From Miscanthus floridulus (lineage: Eukaryota > Streptophyta > Magnoliopsida > Poales > Poaceae): a stretch of 64,000 nucleotides of DNA. Every line of letters begins with the position of its first letter. Position 1 is the stretch's first letter. The stretch lies in NCBI RefSeq assembly GCF_019320115.1, contig NC_089593.1, positions 37,859,474 to 37,923,473 of the forward strand, given 5' to 3'. Both the position numbers and the translations under genes were made by a program. Below are positions 55,533-64,000 of the stretch, piece by piece. The notes beneath the pieces are model-generated. The model was not told where the DNA came from and ran no database searches. It worked only from the letters and a program-made list of their open reading frames with translations.

Positions 55533-58500
55533 TCATGGCTCAGGGCCTCCAGCATTGGCAGACGGCGGAGGAGCAACCACCTCCTCTTCGAACAGCTTAG
55601 CCAATGTTGTACCGGGGCCCTCTGCCACCTCCATTAGCTTTGCAACCACCTCATCGACCTCCTCGTCATCATCGGGCAGGATGTAGCCATCGCTGACAGC
55701 TTGGAGGTCAACGCCTATGTAGTGCGAGGCAATGACGGCCAGCGCGTGCTTGACGCCCGTATGCAGCGCTCCTCGGAGCCGCTCGCGCACTTGACCGCTC
55801 AATGCAATCTGATGGCTCCCAAGGGAGCTGCCTGATTGAACCCCTTCAACCTCTAAGGCCTCGCAGGTGGAACGGGCGACACTCTTTAGCACCTCGTGTT
55901 CTCCGATCTCGGTCTCGAGCACCGCCTGCACCACGATGGAAGCCTCGGCTGCCTGGGTAACCTCCGCCTCCGACTCTGCGCCACAGGAAATGGAATGGGG
56001 TTGGGTGCAAAGGAAAATAAACCAAATAGGGATGGAAGCCTTTGGGTCTCACCCTTGGCCTTCTGCTCCCAGCGTTGGGCCTCGACCTGAGAGGCCTTGG
56101 CTTTCTCCTTCAGGCGCTGGGCCTCAACCCGAGAGGCCTCGGCCGCCCTAGAAGCCTCTCTCCCTAGCTCTGCATCACACCAGAGGTTGAGGGGGCGAAT
56201 ACAAGAAAAGTGAATAAAACGAGGGGAATAGGACTCACCCTCGGCCTTTCCCCTCCAGACCACAGCCTCGGTCCGGGAGGCCTCAACCACCGTAAGGGCC
56301 TCATCCAAAGTGCCTTTCGTCAGCTGGTGTGCACTCTGTTCCGCTCCTAGCTGCCCAGCAAGAGCCTTGCCCAAGGCCGTGGCTTCTTCGGCTCGAGACC
56401 TGAAGGCATCCCGATCACCGGCCACGCGGGTGAGCTCCTCCTCCAGCTCCTTGACCCGTGCCGCCAGAGGGGCGACCTGCTCCTGGGTCATGGCCGCCTT
56501 GACCTTCACATTAGCACAACGAAGGTGGAGGTCCTCCACCTCTGTGCTCCATGCCAATAGGAGCTTGTTGGCACCGGCAAGAAGGCCCTTCTGCCGCTAA
56601 AGCTGGTCCCAGACGTCCCTCTCTCGCTGGAGAAAGACCGACTTCCCAAGGGACCGGGTCTCGAGCTCCTGGGGGGAAATAGAACAGGGGTCAATCCCTA
56701 CAAAGAAAACTCAGAAAAAGACAACCGCACGAGAAAAGAAAGCACGAACCTGGGTGACTCCGGGCAGATCGTCGGCCACCACGGACAGTTCCATCCGTAG
56801 TGACCGCTCCGCTAGCTAGTGGTACTGCTCGAACGTGTCCCAACACCCACCCTCGGCCACGTCCTTGAGGGCAAACAGAGGCTCCGCCTTAGGATCGTCT
56901 TGGCTCTGCCATAGGACACGTGGGTGATCCCACCCATGGGACTCGGGTCGTACCCGCGCGAGGGCCGAGCTTCCCTCGCCCGGGGTCAGAACTGGCTATT
57001 CCACGGCACCGACCACCTCGGTGTCGGCCATCTCCTGCGCCCAGGAAGTATCATCGGAGGAGATCGGAAGAACTTCCACCTCCCGGGCGCTCTCCCGCAA
57101 CGACGGTGGGCCTTGAACCAAGGGTGCCACCAAGGCCTCCGCGGCCTTCGTCTCCGCTTCTTGGACCGATGGCCTCAATGCGATCACGTTGACCTAGGTG
57201 GCCCCAGGGGCTCCAGCCTCCGCCATCGTGGCCTCGGTGGTCCCGGGGGCTCCGGCCTCGGCCATCGTGGGCTCGGTGGTCCCGGGGGCTCCGGCCTCCA
57301 CCACCGTGGCCTCGGTGGTCATGGGGGCTCCGGCGCCCGCCGCAGCGACCTCGATGGTCCTAGGCGCCATGGCCTCCATCGCCCTGGCCTATGAAACCCT
57401 ACGGACCTCGATCCTGGTGGCCTCAGCAGGCAAGGGAACCTCGGCCCCATCCTACCCATGGGCCTCGCCATCCTAGGGCGGAGGCGCTCCCTCCCCCGCC
57501 TATGTTGGGGCCACCTCAGCAGCCCCTCCTAGGGTGGCTGGCTCCTTCGGGTCGGCCCTCGCCAACGCCATGCCACATTGTAGGGTGGCTTGTGCCTCCA
57601 CCACCTAGTGGGCGGAGGAGCCAGGGTTAACCTTGAGCACTTTTAGGGGTGCCAAGGTAGGCACCTCCGCAGGTCGCTTCTAGCTAAGGACAAAATGTTT
57701 ATAGGGTCATCACAAGACAAAAGAACGAACAGAAAGCACTGTGGCTCTACCAAAAATACACCTACCTCGAGCGGGGCTGCAACTGCTTCAGCACAGCGAC
57801 CCTTGTCTGCAAAGGTGGTGGCGGCGGCAGAGGCATGGCCTCCATGTTCATCGGCGCTGGTTGGTCCTCGATGGACCCTGATGCCCCCTCGGTCCTCTAT
57901 GGGGGCAGTTGCGTCGCCCCCGCTGCCACCTGCTCCACCGCTGCCGCCGAGCCCACTAGGCTAACAGCACGCTTGCCCAACGCCCGCTCCTCGGGCGTGT
58001 CAGCCTTGGCCCCAAGGTGGGCAACCGCCGACCCCAGGGCGGCTCCTCCTTCTCCTCCTCCTAGGAGCGCTGGGCTACTTGCCGATGCCCCGGGCACCAT
58101 CTCCCCTATGTCAGGGAGATGGTCTAGGGGACCCCGCCCCATCTCGCCCTCGTCATCCCCATCCAAGGCATCCATCGATAGCGACGGCGATGGGGACTCC
58201 TCCAATAGGAGGCCATCCTTCCTTTGCTGCCGGCGGCGCTTATCCAGTTCCTCATGCGCAAGGATCTTCTTCGTGCGCTTCGCCGCCTTAGTGTCCTTCC
58301 GCCTTTTCTGCTCCTCGGCGTGCGCCCGGTTAGCCGCCCGCCACCTCGCGTCCTCAGGAATGGGCGGCGGGGAGGCTCGCATGTCCCTCATCCCCTATAG
58401 GTACGGCAAACACAGATAAGGAAACAAGAAGCAATGAGAAACGTGGACACCCCGAGGGTTATAGTGGTACATGACTTACCAGCGATAGGAACCCCCACGA

Positions 58501-59396
58501 TGGGCGCATCGCAAAGGGGGTCAGGTTACTGCCCCTCAGCTTTGCCTCCACCGTCTCCCCCACCCGGCGAAGGATTTCCTCGTCGGAAAGGGCAGAGGAG
58601 GACATCCAGATGCCCTCATTTGGCTCATTCGGCCTCATCTCAAATAGGCGCCGCCGCCGAGCCATCAGCGGTAGCACCCTCTAGCAGTGGAAGGTGGCCA
58701 CGACCACGGCCACAGTAAGGCCACGACCCTATAGCCTCTCCAGCCCCTCTAGGAGCGGCTACAGCTTGGGCTGATCCTCCCTCGGGACGCCATACTTCCA
58801 CCTCTCCGGGCAGCTCCCCACGATCCGCCCGGTGTAGGGGGGAAGTCCACTATCGTCGTTATGAAGATAGAACCAGCTCATGTACCATCGGTGATTGGAT
58901 GATGAAAGCTAGGCCGGGATGTAGAGGTGATGACGGTCCTGGCGCACTTGGAGAGTGCAGCCGCCAGCCCTCACCGCCTTCCTCATGCCCGACATACCCG
59001 TTGGCTTGGTGGTATGCCCCGCCTAGAAGAGGTGGAGCCACAACTCCCAATGGGGAGCAATCCCCAGATACCCCTCGCAGACAGCGACGAAGATGGCCGC
59101 CTGCGCGATGGAATTAGGGTTGAAGTTATGGAGCTCCACGCCGTAGTAATGCAGGAGCGCCTGCATGAACCGGTCCACTAGAAGGCTGAGGCCGCGCTCG
59201 TGAAAAGACATGAAGCTCACGACGTAACCATCATGAGGCCTTGGCTCCGGCTCATCCGACGGAGTGATCCACTCCAGCCTGTTGGGTCAGTAATCGGATG
59301 AAGGAGCCCGCCGTCGACGAGCGACTGAAGCATCTCCACGGTGATGTCAGATGGGCCCCAAGGGTACGCCTCGATGACAACAATGTCTCCGGCCAT
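55533..59396 (-). pseudogene. Antisense PF04195-type gene in the Tat 3' region
   Basis: On the minus strand, ATG at 59396 begins MAGDIVVIEAYPWGPSD. After a one-base frameshift near 59285 comes the domain: FHERGLSLLVDRFMQALLHY, YGVELHNFNPNS, FVAVCEGYLGIAPHWELWLH. Later exons are an ARRRRLFEMRPNEP segment (about 58660), a basic coiled coil (AEEQKRRKDTKAAKRTKKIL, 58391-57897), an Ala/Thr/Glu repeat (57379-57194), a long coiled coil (VAPLAARVKELEEELTRVAG, 56557-56230) and an acidic C-terminus ending at TGA 55533. GTAAGT-type donors, e.g. near 58484, suggest several introns. Such antisense genes are known in grass Tat elements (Grande, RIRE2-like). Their function is unknown. Relatives at 8288 and 24978 are on their own. 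Confidence 0.75.
57189..57344 (-). repeat. 39-bp coding minisatellite in the antisense gene
   Basis: Four 39-bp units (starting about 57189, 57228, 57267 and 57306) encode a 13-residue repeat like MAEAGAPGTTEAT on the minus strand, with decayed units on to about 57383. Multiples of three keep the frame. Confidence 0.8.
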
Positions 59397-59430
59397 GAGT
59401 GCGGCATAGGGTTTGACTACAGCAGTGAGT

Positions 59431-59480
59431 CTCTCTCTCTCCCTCTCCCTCTCTCTCTCTCCACCTCACCTCTCTCCCTT
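59431..59480. repeat. CT microsatellite in leader of antisense gene
   Basis: Runs of CTCTCTCT with CCCT interruptions, just upstream (on the minus strand) of the ATG at 59396. GA-rich leaders are common in plant transcripts. Confidence 0.85.
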
Positions 59481-59572
59481 CTTCTTCCTAGGGCTCTCTG
59501 CTCTAGCAACGGCTCAAAGATGGCAAAAGCTATTATGGGCAAGGTAAGGAGGGGAGGGGCGAGGCTCGTTGC

Positions 59573-59581
59573 ATATTTATG
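59573..59581 (-). promoter_or_regulatory. TATA-like box for the antisense gene
   Basis: The minus strand reads CATAAATAT about 180 bp upstream of the ATG at 59396, followed by a GC-rich then GA-rich leader. Position and composition suit a promoter driving transcription against the retrotransposon's own direction. Confidence 0.45.
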
Positions 59582-59871
59582 TAGGATGAAGGCAAAATAG
59601 ATGGGCGACAAAATTGGGGAAGTTTCCCTCAGATCCAACGTGGTTAATCCTGATCCGATCTTATCGCCCACGTGCCCACCTTTTCCTCATTAATTGTGGG
59701 AATAGTTACATCCCATCCGCTGACACCATGTCTCGCCTGACTACTGCAGCAGCAGGCGTCGTTCTGCCTCCTCGAGAAATTCGCCTCAAAAGGCATGCCA
59801 GTCGTTGCCGAGCTGATAGGGAAGACATTCCCTCCACCCTATTCCTTTCAGATGAAGGAATCGGGCGCTGA

Positions 59872-61436
59872 GCCTATTACGGTCTAGGGGTTCGAAGGCT
59901 GGGCCCCTAGGGGTTTCGACAGCCGCCCTAGGGTAACAGAGTCAGGGACGACCACAGGTAAGCCCACATGGGGCCGAGGCCCAAGCAAGTGAAATGCTTG
60001 GGATGCCCTAAGTCGTGTCCGAGACCGGCAGGGAGGTCTCCGAATGGGATCCCACCGTAGGGAGGCACCGAGCCACCGGGGCCTAGCAAACGGCCTTGGC
60101 ACCCACTAGAGAAACCCTCTAGTACTCTTGGAGTGCGTCTCTGGACCACTAGCCGACCCCTAGCGAATGGGGCACGGGCCTCCACTCAGACTCACCCGAT
60201 AATAGCTCACCGGAAATGCCACCGCTCGCGCCCATCGAGGGTAGCTTGGCATATTCCACCCCTCCTTCCGAACAAAAAGGAAGCACGAGGGTCGTACGAA
60301 AAGCTAGGGGAACCCCTGACAGCCCTCTTGCACTGTGCAAGGGCTAGGGGGCTCCTCCTGCAATCTTGCCGAGACCCAGCGACCCAGGCTTGCGCGTGAG
60401 GGGGCTCAGCAAAACAACCCCTCCTTTCGAACGAAAAGGATGTGTGAGGGTCGATTCAAAAAGTTAGGGGAACTCCCGACGGTCCTCTTGCTCCGTGCAG
60501 AGGCTAGGGAGCTCTTCCTGCAGATATGCCAAGACCCCGTGACCCAGGCTCGCACCCGAGGGGGGGCTCGACAAACAAACCCTCACGTGCGAGGGGTGTA
60601 CAAAAAGCTAGGGGAACTCCTGATGGCCCTCTCGCTCCGTGTAGAGGCTAGGGGCTCTTCCTGCAACCTTGTCGAGACCTAGTGACCAGGGCTCGCACCC
60701 AAATGGGCTCGGCAAACAACCCCTCTGTCCGAACGAAAAGGATGTGTGAGGGTCGAACAAAAAAGTTAGGGGGACCCCTGACTGCCCTCTCGCTCTGGGC
60801 GGAGGCTCGGGGGCTCCTCCTGCACCCAAGACAAAGACAAGCGACCTAAGCCCATGCTAGAAGTTCCGTTACCAACACGATAAAGAGCATCGAGCCCATT
60901 ACGGTCTAGGGGTTCGAAGGCTGGACCCCCTAGCATTTCGATAGCCGCCCCAGGGCGATAGAGTTAGGGACGATTATGGGCGAGCCCATGTATGGCCAAG
61001 ACTAGAGCAAACGATCGCTCGGGACGTCCTAAGTCGTGTTCGAGACCGGCAGGGAGGACTCCAAATGGGATCCCACCGTAGGGAGGCATCAAGCCACTAG
61101 GGCCCAGCGAACGGCCTTGGCACCCACTAGAGAAACCCTCTGGTACTCTTGGAGTGCGTCACTGGACCACTAGCCGACCCCTAATGAATGGGGCACAGGC
61201 CTCCACTCGGACTCACCCGATAATAGCTCACCGGAAATGCCACCGCTCGCGCCCATCAAGGGTAGCCTGGCATATTCCACCCCTCCTTCCGAACGAAAAG
61301 GAAGCACGAGGGTCGTACAAAAAGCCAGGGGAACCCCTAACGGCCCTCTCGTTCTGTACAGAGGCTAGGGGGCTCTTCCTGCGACCTTACCGAAACCCCA
61401 TGACCCGAACTCGCACTTATGGGCTCGGCAAATACA
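59872..61436. repeat. Direct repeat pair (offset about 1.02 kb) in Tat 3' region
   Basis: 59872-60416 recurs at 60894-61436: AGCC.ATTACGGTCTAGGGG, GACCGGCAGGGAGG, GATCCCACCGTAGGGAGGCA, ACTCTTGGAGTGCGTC and others. The copies differ by scattered transitions. Between them are additional shorter tandem units. Confidence 0.85.
60259..60830. repeat. Four ~140-160-bp tandem units
   Basis: Units begin near 60259, 60417, 60577 and 60719, with CCCCTCCTTCCGAACAAAAAGG-like starts followed by GAGGGTCG, AGCTAGGGGAAC, GGCTAGGGGGCTC and CGAGACC. The third unit is shortened at its start. A fifth, isolated unit lies at 61281-61436. Such repeats are typical of the 3' region of large grass gypsy elements. Confidence 0.8.
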
Positions 61437-61467
61437 ATAAAAACTTCTCACTCAATACGGAAAAAGT

Positions 61468-61630
61468 CCCTGGAGGAGTAAATCCACTCCTCCAGGGCCT
61501 CGGGGGCTACACCTGGTGGGTGCACTCATGCGCACCCACCAAAACCTAAAAAAGTAAAACACAATCCCTACAGGAGCGGCTGCAAGCCAAGTCTCGACAA
61601 ACCCTCAGGGAGAGTGCTCGCACTCCCCCT
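61468..61630. repeat. Three consecutive hairpins before the 3' polypurine tract
   Basis: Stem 1: CCCTGGAGGAGT/ACTCCTCCAGGG, 12 bp perfect, loop 6 (61468-61497). Stem 2: TGGTGGGTGC/GCACCCACCA, 10 bp perfect (61514-61541). Stem 3: AGGGAGAGTGC/GCACTCCCCCT, 11 bp with one mismatch, loop 2 (61607-61630). In an otherwise old element the perfect stems stand out. Confidence 0.85.
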
Positions 61631-61646
61631 AAGGCTCGGGGGCTAC
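61631..61646 (+). other. Polypurine tract of Tat element
   Basis: AAGGCTCGGGGGCTAC directly abuts the 3' LTR (TGTCGG at 61647), the usual form in RIRE2-like elements. Confidence 0.75.
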
Positions 61647-62953
61647 TGTCGGGTACCATAAAATGAGGTACCCCAAGCATACACCAAAAGAGTCACTTAA
61701 ACCCCATCAACAACAAAGCCAAAAGGTAAGCCATGGGTTAACCACCAGCCCCGTCCGAGCCCACCGGCTCTTTGCCTCGCCTTAGGCCTCGCACGGGAGG
61801 TCTCAACGCCCTGACAAATCTCTGCCTCACGCGAGGCCTCTCGTAGGAGGCCTCGACAAGGAACCCAATCTCCATCTCGCCCGAGGCCCCGTGTGTACAG
61901 CCTCGAACAAGACAGCGATTCTCCGTATCGCTCGAGGCTGGCTTGGTAATAACCCGTCGCTCCCACCTCGACCAGTCTTCCTGACAGCGCGTCACGTCCC
62001 ATTAATGCATCAACCACTCCTGCAATCTCAGCTGGACGATGGCTCGACACCATGGAGTGGCCGACGAGACAATGAGTCGCATCAACGCCATACCGGCTAG
62101 GACAGGGTGCGGCGGGGATTACCGGCCACTGTGTTCTGGCGCTGTGCCCACGATCAGCGCCTAAACTACACTGTGCCCCGTAATCCCTGCCGCGAAGACA
62201 ACGCGGCATGGGAAGTCTCGTCCGGGTCATCGTCGCTTCAGGATCAGCACACAAGATCAACCGCTTCCTCCAAGCCTCGGCACTCTACATCAGGGCCTTG
62301 GCTATCTCGGGATTCATGTCTGCCGAGACCCCCATGACGGTTCGGCCTAGGCACCAACCGAGCCTCGGCTTCGCATGTAGTCATTTATAGTGCCCCACAT
62401 GCCGACCGCCACGCCCGCTTCAAGGTAGCCCTAGAGCTCCCATGACACATAGGATCAGATATGACTAGCACGTCGCCCCAGTACTTCAAGGACGGACCAC
62501 TCCGATGGCCACACTGCCACAGGAACAGGCTATAGGGCTCGGACACGCTGCCTCCGTTTGCACGACACTGTGTAGTTAGCACACATACTACCCTTGTCCC
62601 CCCTTCAACTATAAAAGGAAAGGACCTAGGCCAGTTATAGAGAGGAAGACGTGCGCACAAGCAACATTCTATAACACGCACGCTTTTCCACTGCCTGAGA
62701 GCAACGTCTCAAGCAGCCTGCACCACTCCACGCCGAGACCTGAGACTAGCTCCCTCTCTCACCTTGCTTGTAACCCCCTACTACTAGCACTCCGGTGCAA
62801 GGAATACAAGATCGATCTCTCAGACTGGACGTAGGGCGCCGATTGCCTGAACCAGTATAAGCCTTGTGTCTCTTTGCATCACCATCTGGGATCGGGAACA
62901 CGCAGTACAAATTCACTAGTTGGTTGAGGACCCCCTGGTCCGAAACACCGACA
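61647..62953 (+). repeat. Tat element 3' LTR
   Basis: TGTCGGGTACC...ACACCGACA, 1307 bp, followed by the AATGA target duplication. TATAAAAGG at 62610-62618. About ten percent different from the 5' LTR over the first 130 bases by eye. Confidence 0.92.
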
Positions 62954-63077
62954 AATGACTAACCTCAGAACGGCTGACTGCTAACCCTTTTATCCTAATT
63001 CATTCCTTGAGTTTTGGTATTCATGTTAGTATTTTGTAGGATGATATGATCAAGAGCAAGTTCACCTGGTCGACTTC
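62954..63077. other. Athila remnant continuing after the Tat element
   Basis: Begins with the second AATGA and carries on the sequence interrupted at 32284. No ORF is supported. It ends ACTTC (63073-63077), the expected left target copy for the next LTR. Confidence 0.5.
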
Positions 63078-64000
63078 TGTAACACCCTAAAATTTGCATT
63101 CTTTTAAAATAGTTAAAATTGAGTTATTTATGCAAATATGTGTGCATTAAAATATAGGAAAATAATAAATTTTGTGTAATTAAAATCAATTGTAAGGATA
63201 CAAACATGTTGATGCACTCATGCTATAGCATTTTATTTAATATGTTGAGTGGTTTTGATTTAAACTCAAAAGGATTCAAAACTCATTTGAAAATAAATTT
63301 GGAAATTTGATTTGGAAAAAAAGGGAAATACATTTCCCTTTCCCCTCCCTTCCTCATTGTGGCCTGTTGGCCCAACTTTCCCCCGCCGGCCCGCTCGTCC
63401 CCCTTCTCCCATTTTCTTCCTGGGCCAGCCCAACCGGGCGAGCTTGCGCAACCATTGCCGCGCTCCCCCTCCATCTCTTCCACTGACAGCCTGGGCCTAC
63501 ACATCAGCGTCGTCCCCCACCTCCCGCACGCCCCGCATCGATCAAGCCGCAACCGCCGCCGCGCCCACCTCACGACGTGGGAGCATCCTCCCCCGCGCCC
63601 GGCCTCTATAAAGGGGGTCCAGACCCATCACCGCCCTCCCTGCAGCCTCCCCCACTCCATTTTCGCACTCGCCAAGCACACAGAACCCACAACCACCGCT
63701 GCTACCGTGGTCCGCCGAAGCTCAGAGAACCACCGCGCGGTCTACCGTCCCCAAGCCATCTTTGACCTCATTTTCATCCACGGTGAGCTCCGTTGTCTTC
63801 TCCTCCTTCTCCCCGTGCTTTTACTTTCACAAGTCATGGCCTCTAGGGCCCTAGCCACGTGCGCCGGGAACCTCCGCGTCGCCGGCCATGGCCACCACCG
63901 CCTCGGTCGTGCCCTCTAGCCGCTTTCTCGGCCTAGGCGAGTCCGCCTGCACCCCCTCTCACCTCCGGTGCCCTCAGTTCGTCGAACCGTGGCCCATAGC
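63078..64000 (+). mobile_element. Start of another TGTAACACCC-type LTR (partial, runs off window)
   Basis: TGTAACACCCTAAAATTTGC followed by an AT-rich first 250 bp, a GC-rich block, a TATA box at 63606, a CT-rich leader and a donor-like CACG|GTGAGC near 63780. This is the layout of a Tekay-type LTR promoter plus 5' leader. It is distinct in sequence from the other LTRs here. The right end is outside the window. Confidence 0.75.
63606..63614 (+). promoter_or_regulatory. TATA box of the partial LTR
   Basis: CTATAAAGG, about 530 bp into the LTR, followed by a CT-rich leader and a GT donor. Confidence 0.7.

Larger units (their letters stand above)
32285..62953 (+). mobile_element. Tat-lineage Ty3/gypsy retrotransposon (full length, nested)
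   Basis: Two 1307-bp LTRs (32285-33591 and 61647-62953), each TGTCGG...ACCGACA, with perfect AATGA target duplications (32280-32284 and 62954-62958). Internal order: primer site, gag, protease, RT, RNase H, integrase, then a 6.7-kb 3' region with an antisense gene and repeats. The RNase H with DGS, NNAAEYEAL and GDS motifs, and the antisense PF04195 gene, point to the Tat lineage (RIRE2/Grande-like). About a dozen differences in the first 130 aligned LTR bases, mostly transitions, mark it as old. Excluding the chromovirus at 37838-52733 it is about 15.8 kb. Confidence 0.9.

Overview
This is repeat-dense plant nuclear DNA, almost certainly from a grass (Poaceae, probably panicoid). The evidence is nested Ty3/gypsy LTR retrotransposons of the chromovirus (Tekay/Del-like), Tat and Athila lineages, Tourist and Stowaway MITEs, CACTA ends, and decayed plant gene pieces (F-box-like, B3 domain) with GT-AG introns. 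There is no intact host gene, and nothing looks bacterial, viral-episomal or organellar.

Layout. 1-2642: unassigned DNA with two gene remnants and a long hairpin. 2643-7500: a complete + strand solo LTR (4.86 kb, target duplication TCACT) inserted into the + strand remnant. 7506-11795: gene-remnant DNA with a PF04195-type gene ('putative gypsy-type transposon' family) and the 5' part of an F-box-like gene. 8356-13185 and 13189-18017 are a nearly perfect 4.83 kb tandem duplication whose right breakpoint lies inside a minus-strand solo LTR. That LTR is complete at 16628-21429 and splits the F-box-like gene, which resumes at 21430. 21925-27200: MITEs, rearranged pieces of the same repeat family, a minus-strand B3-domain pseudogene and a second PF04195-type locus. 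27833-28711: a tRNA-like Pol III unit and a CACTA right end. 28712-32284 and 62954-63077 are remnants of an Athila-like element.

32285-62953 is a Tat-lineage element (1307-bp LTRs, perfect AATGA target duplication) inserted into the Athila remnant. It has gag, protease, RT, RNase H, integrase, a long 3' region with an antisense spliced gene, tandem repeats and hairpins. Inside its pol gene, at 37838-52733, sits a younger Tekay-type chromovirus with LTRs of 4.07 and 4.68 kb. Another TGTAACACCC-type LTR starts at 63078 and runs off the window.

Most interesting points. (1) The chromovirus carries an extra ORF before gag (42671-43243). The first 21 residues after its Met line up without gaps with the histone H3 tail (13 of 21 identical, K4 and K9 in register, ARKS intact), followed by a coiled coil and an acidic tail. 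The same element encodes a chromodomain, the module that reads H3K9. (2) The giant LTRs of three diverged families share a short protein-coding segment that differs mainly at synonymous positions, plus conserved hairpins and a 55-56-nt GT-AG unit. (3) The chromovirus frame has 14 premature stops, none TAA and no frameshift, as expected from methylation-driven C-to-T decay.

All polyproteins described are broken by stops or frameshifts. Lineage names come from recognised motifs; no database search was possible.
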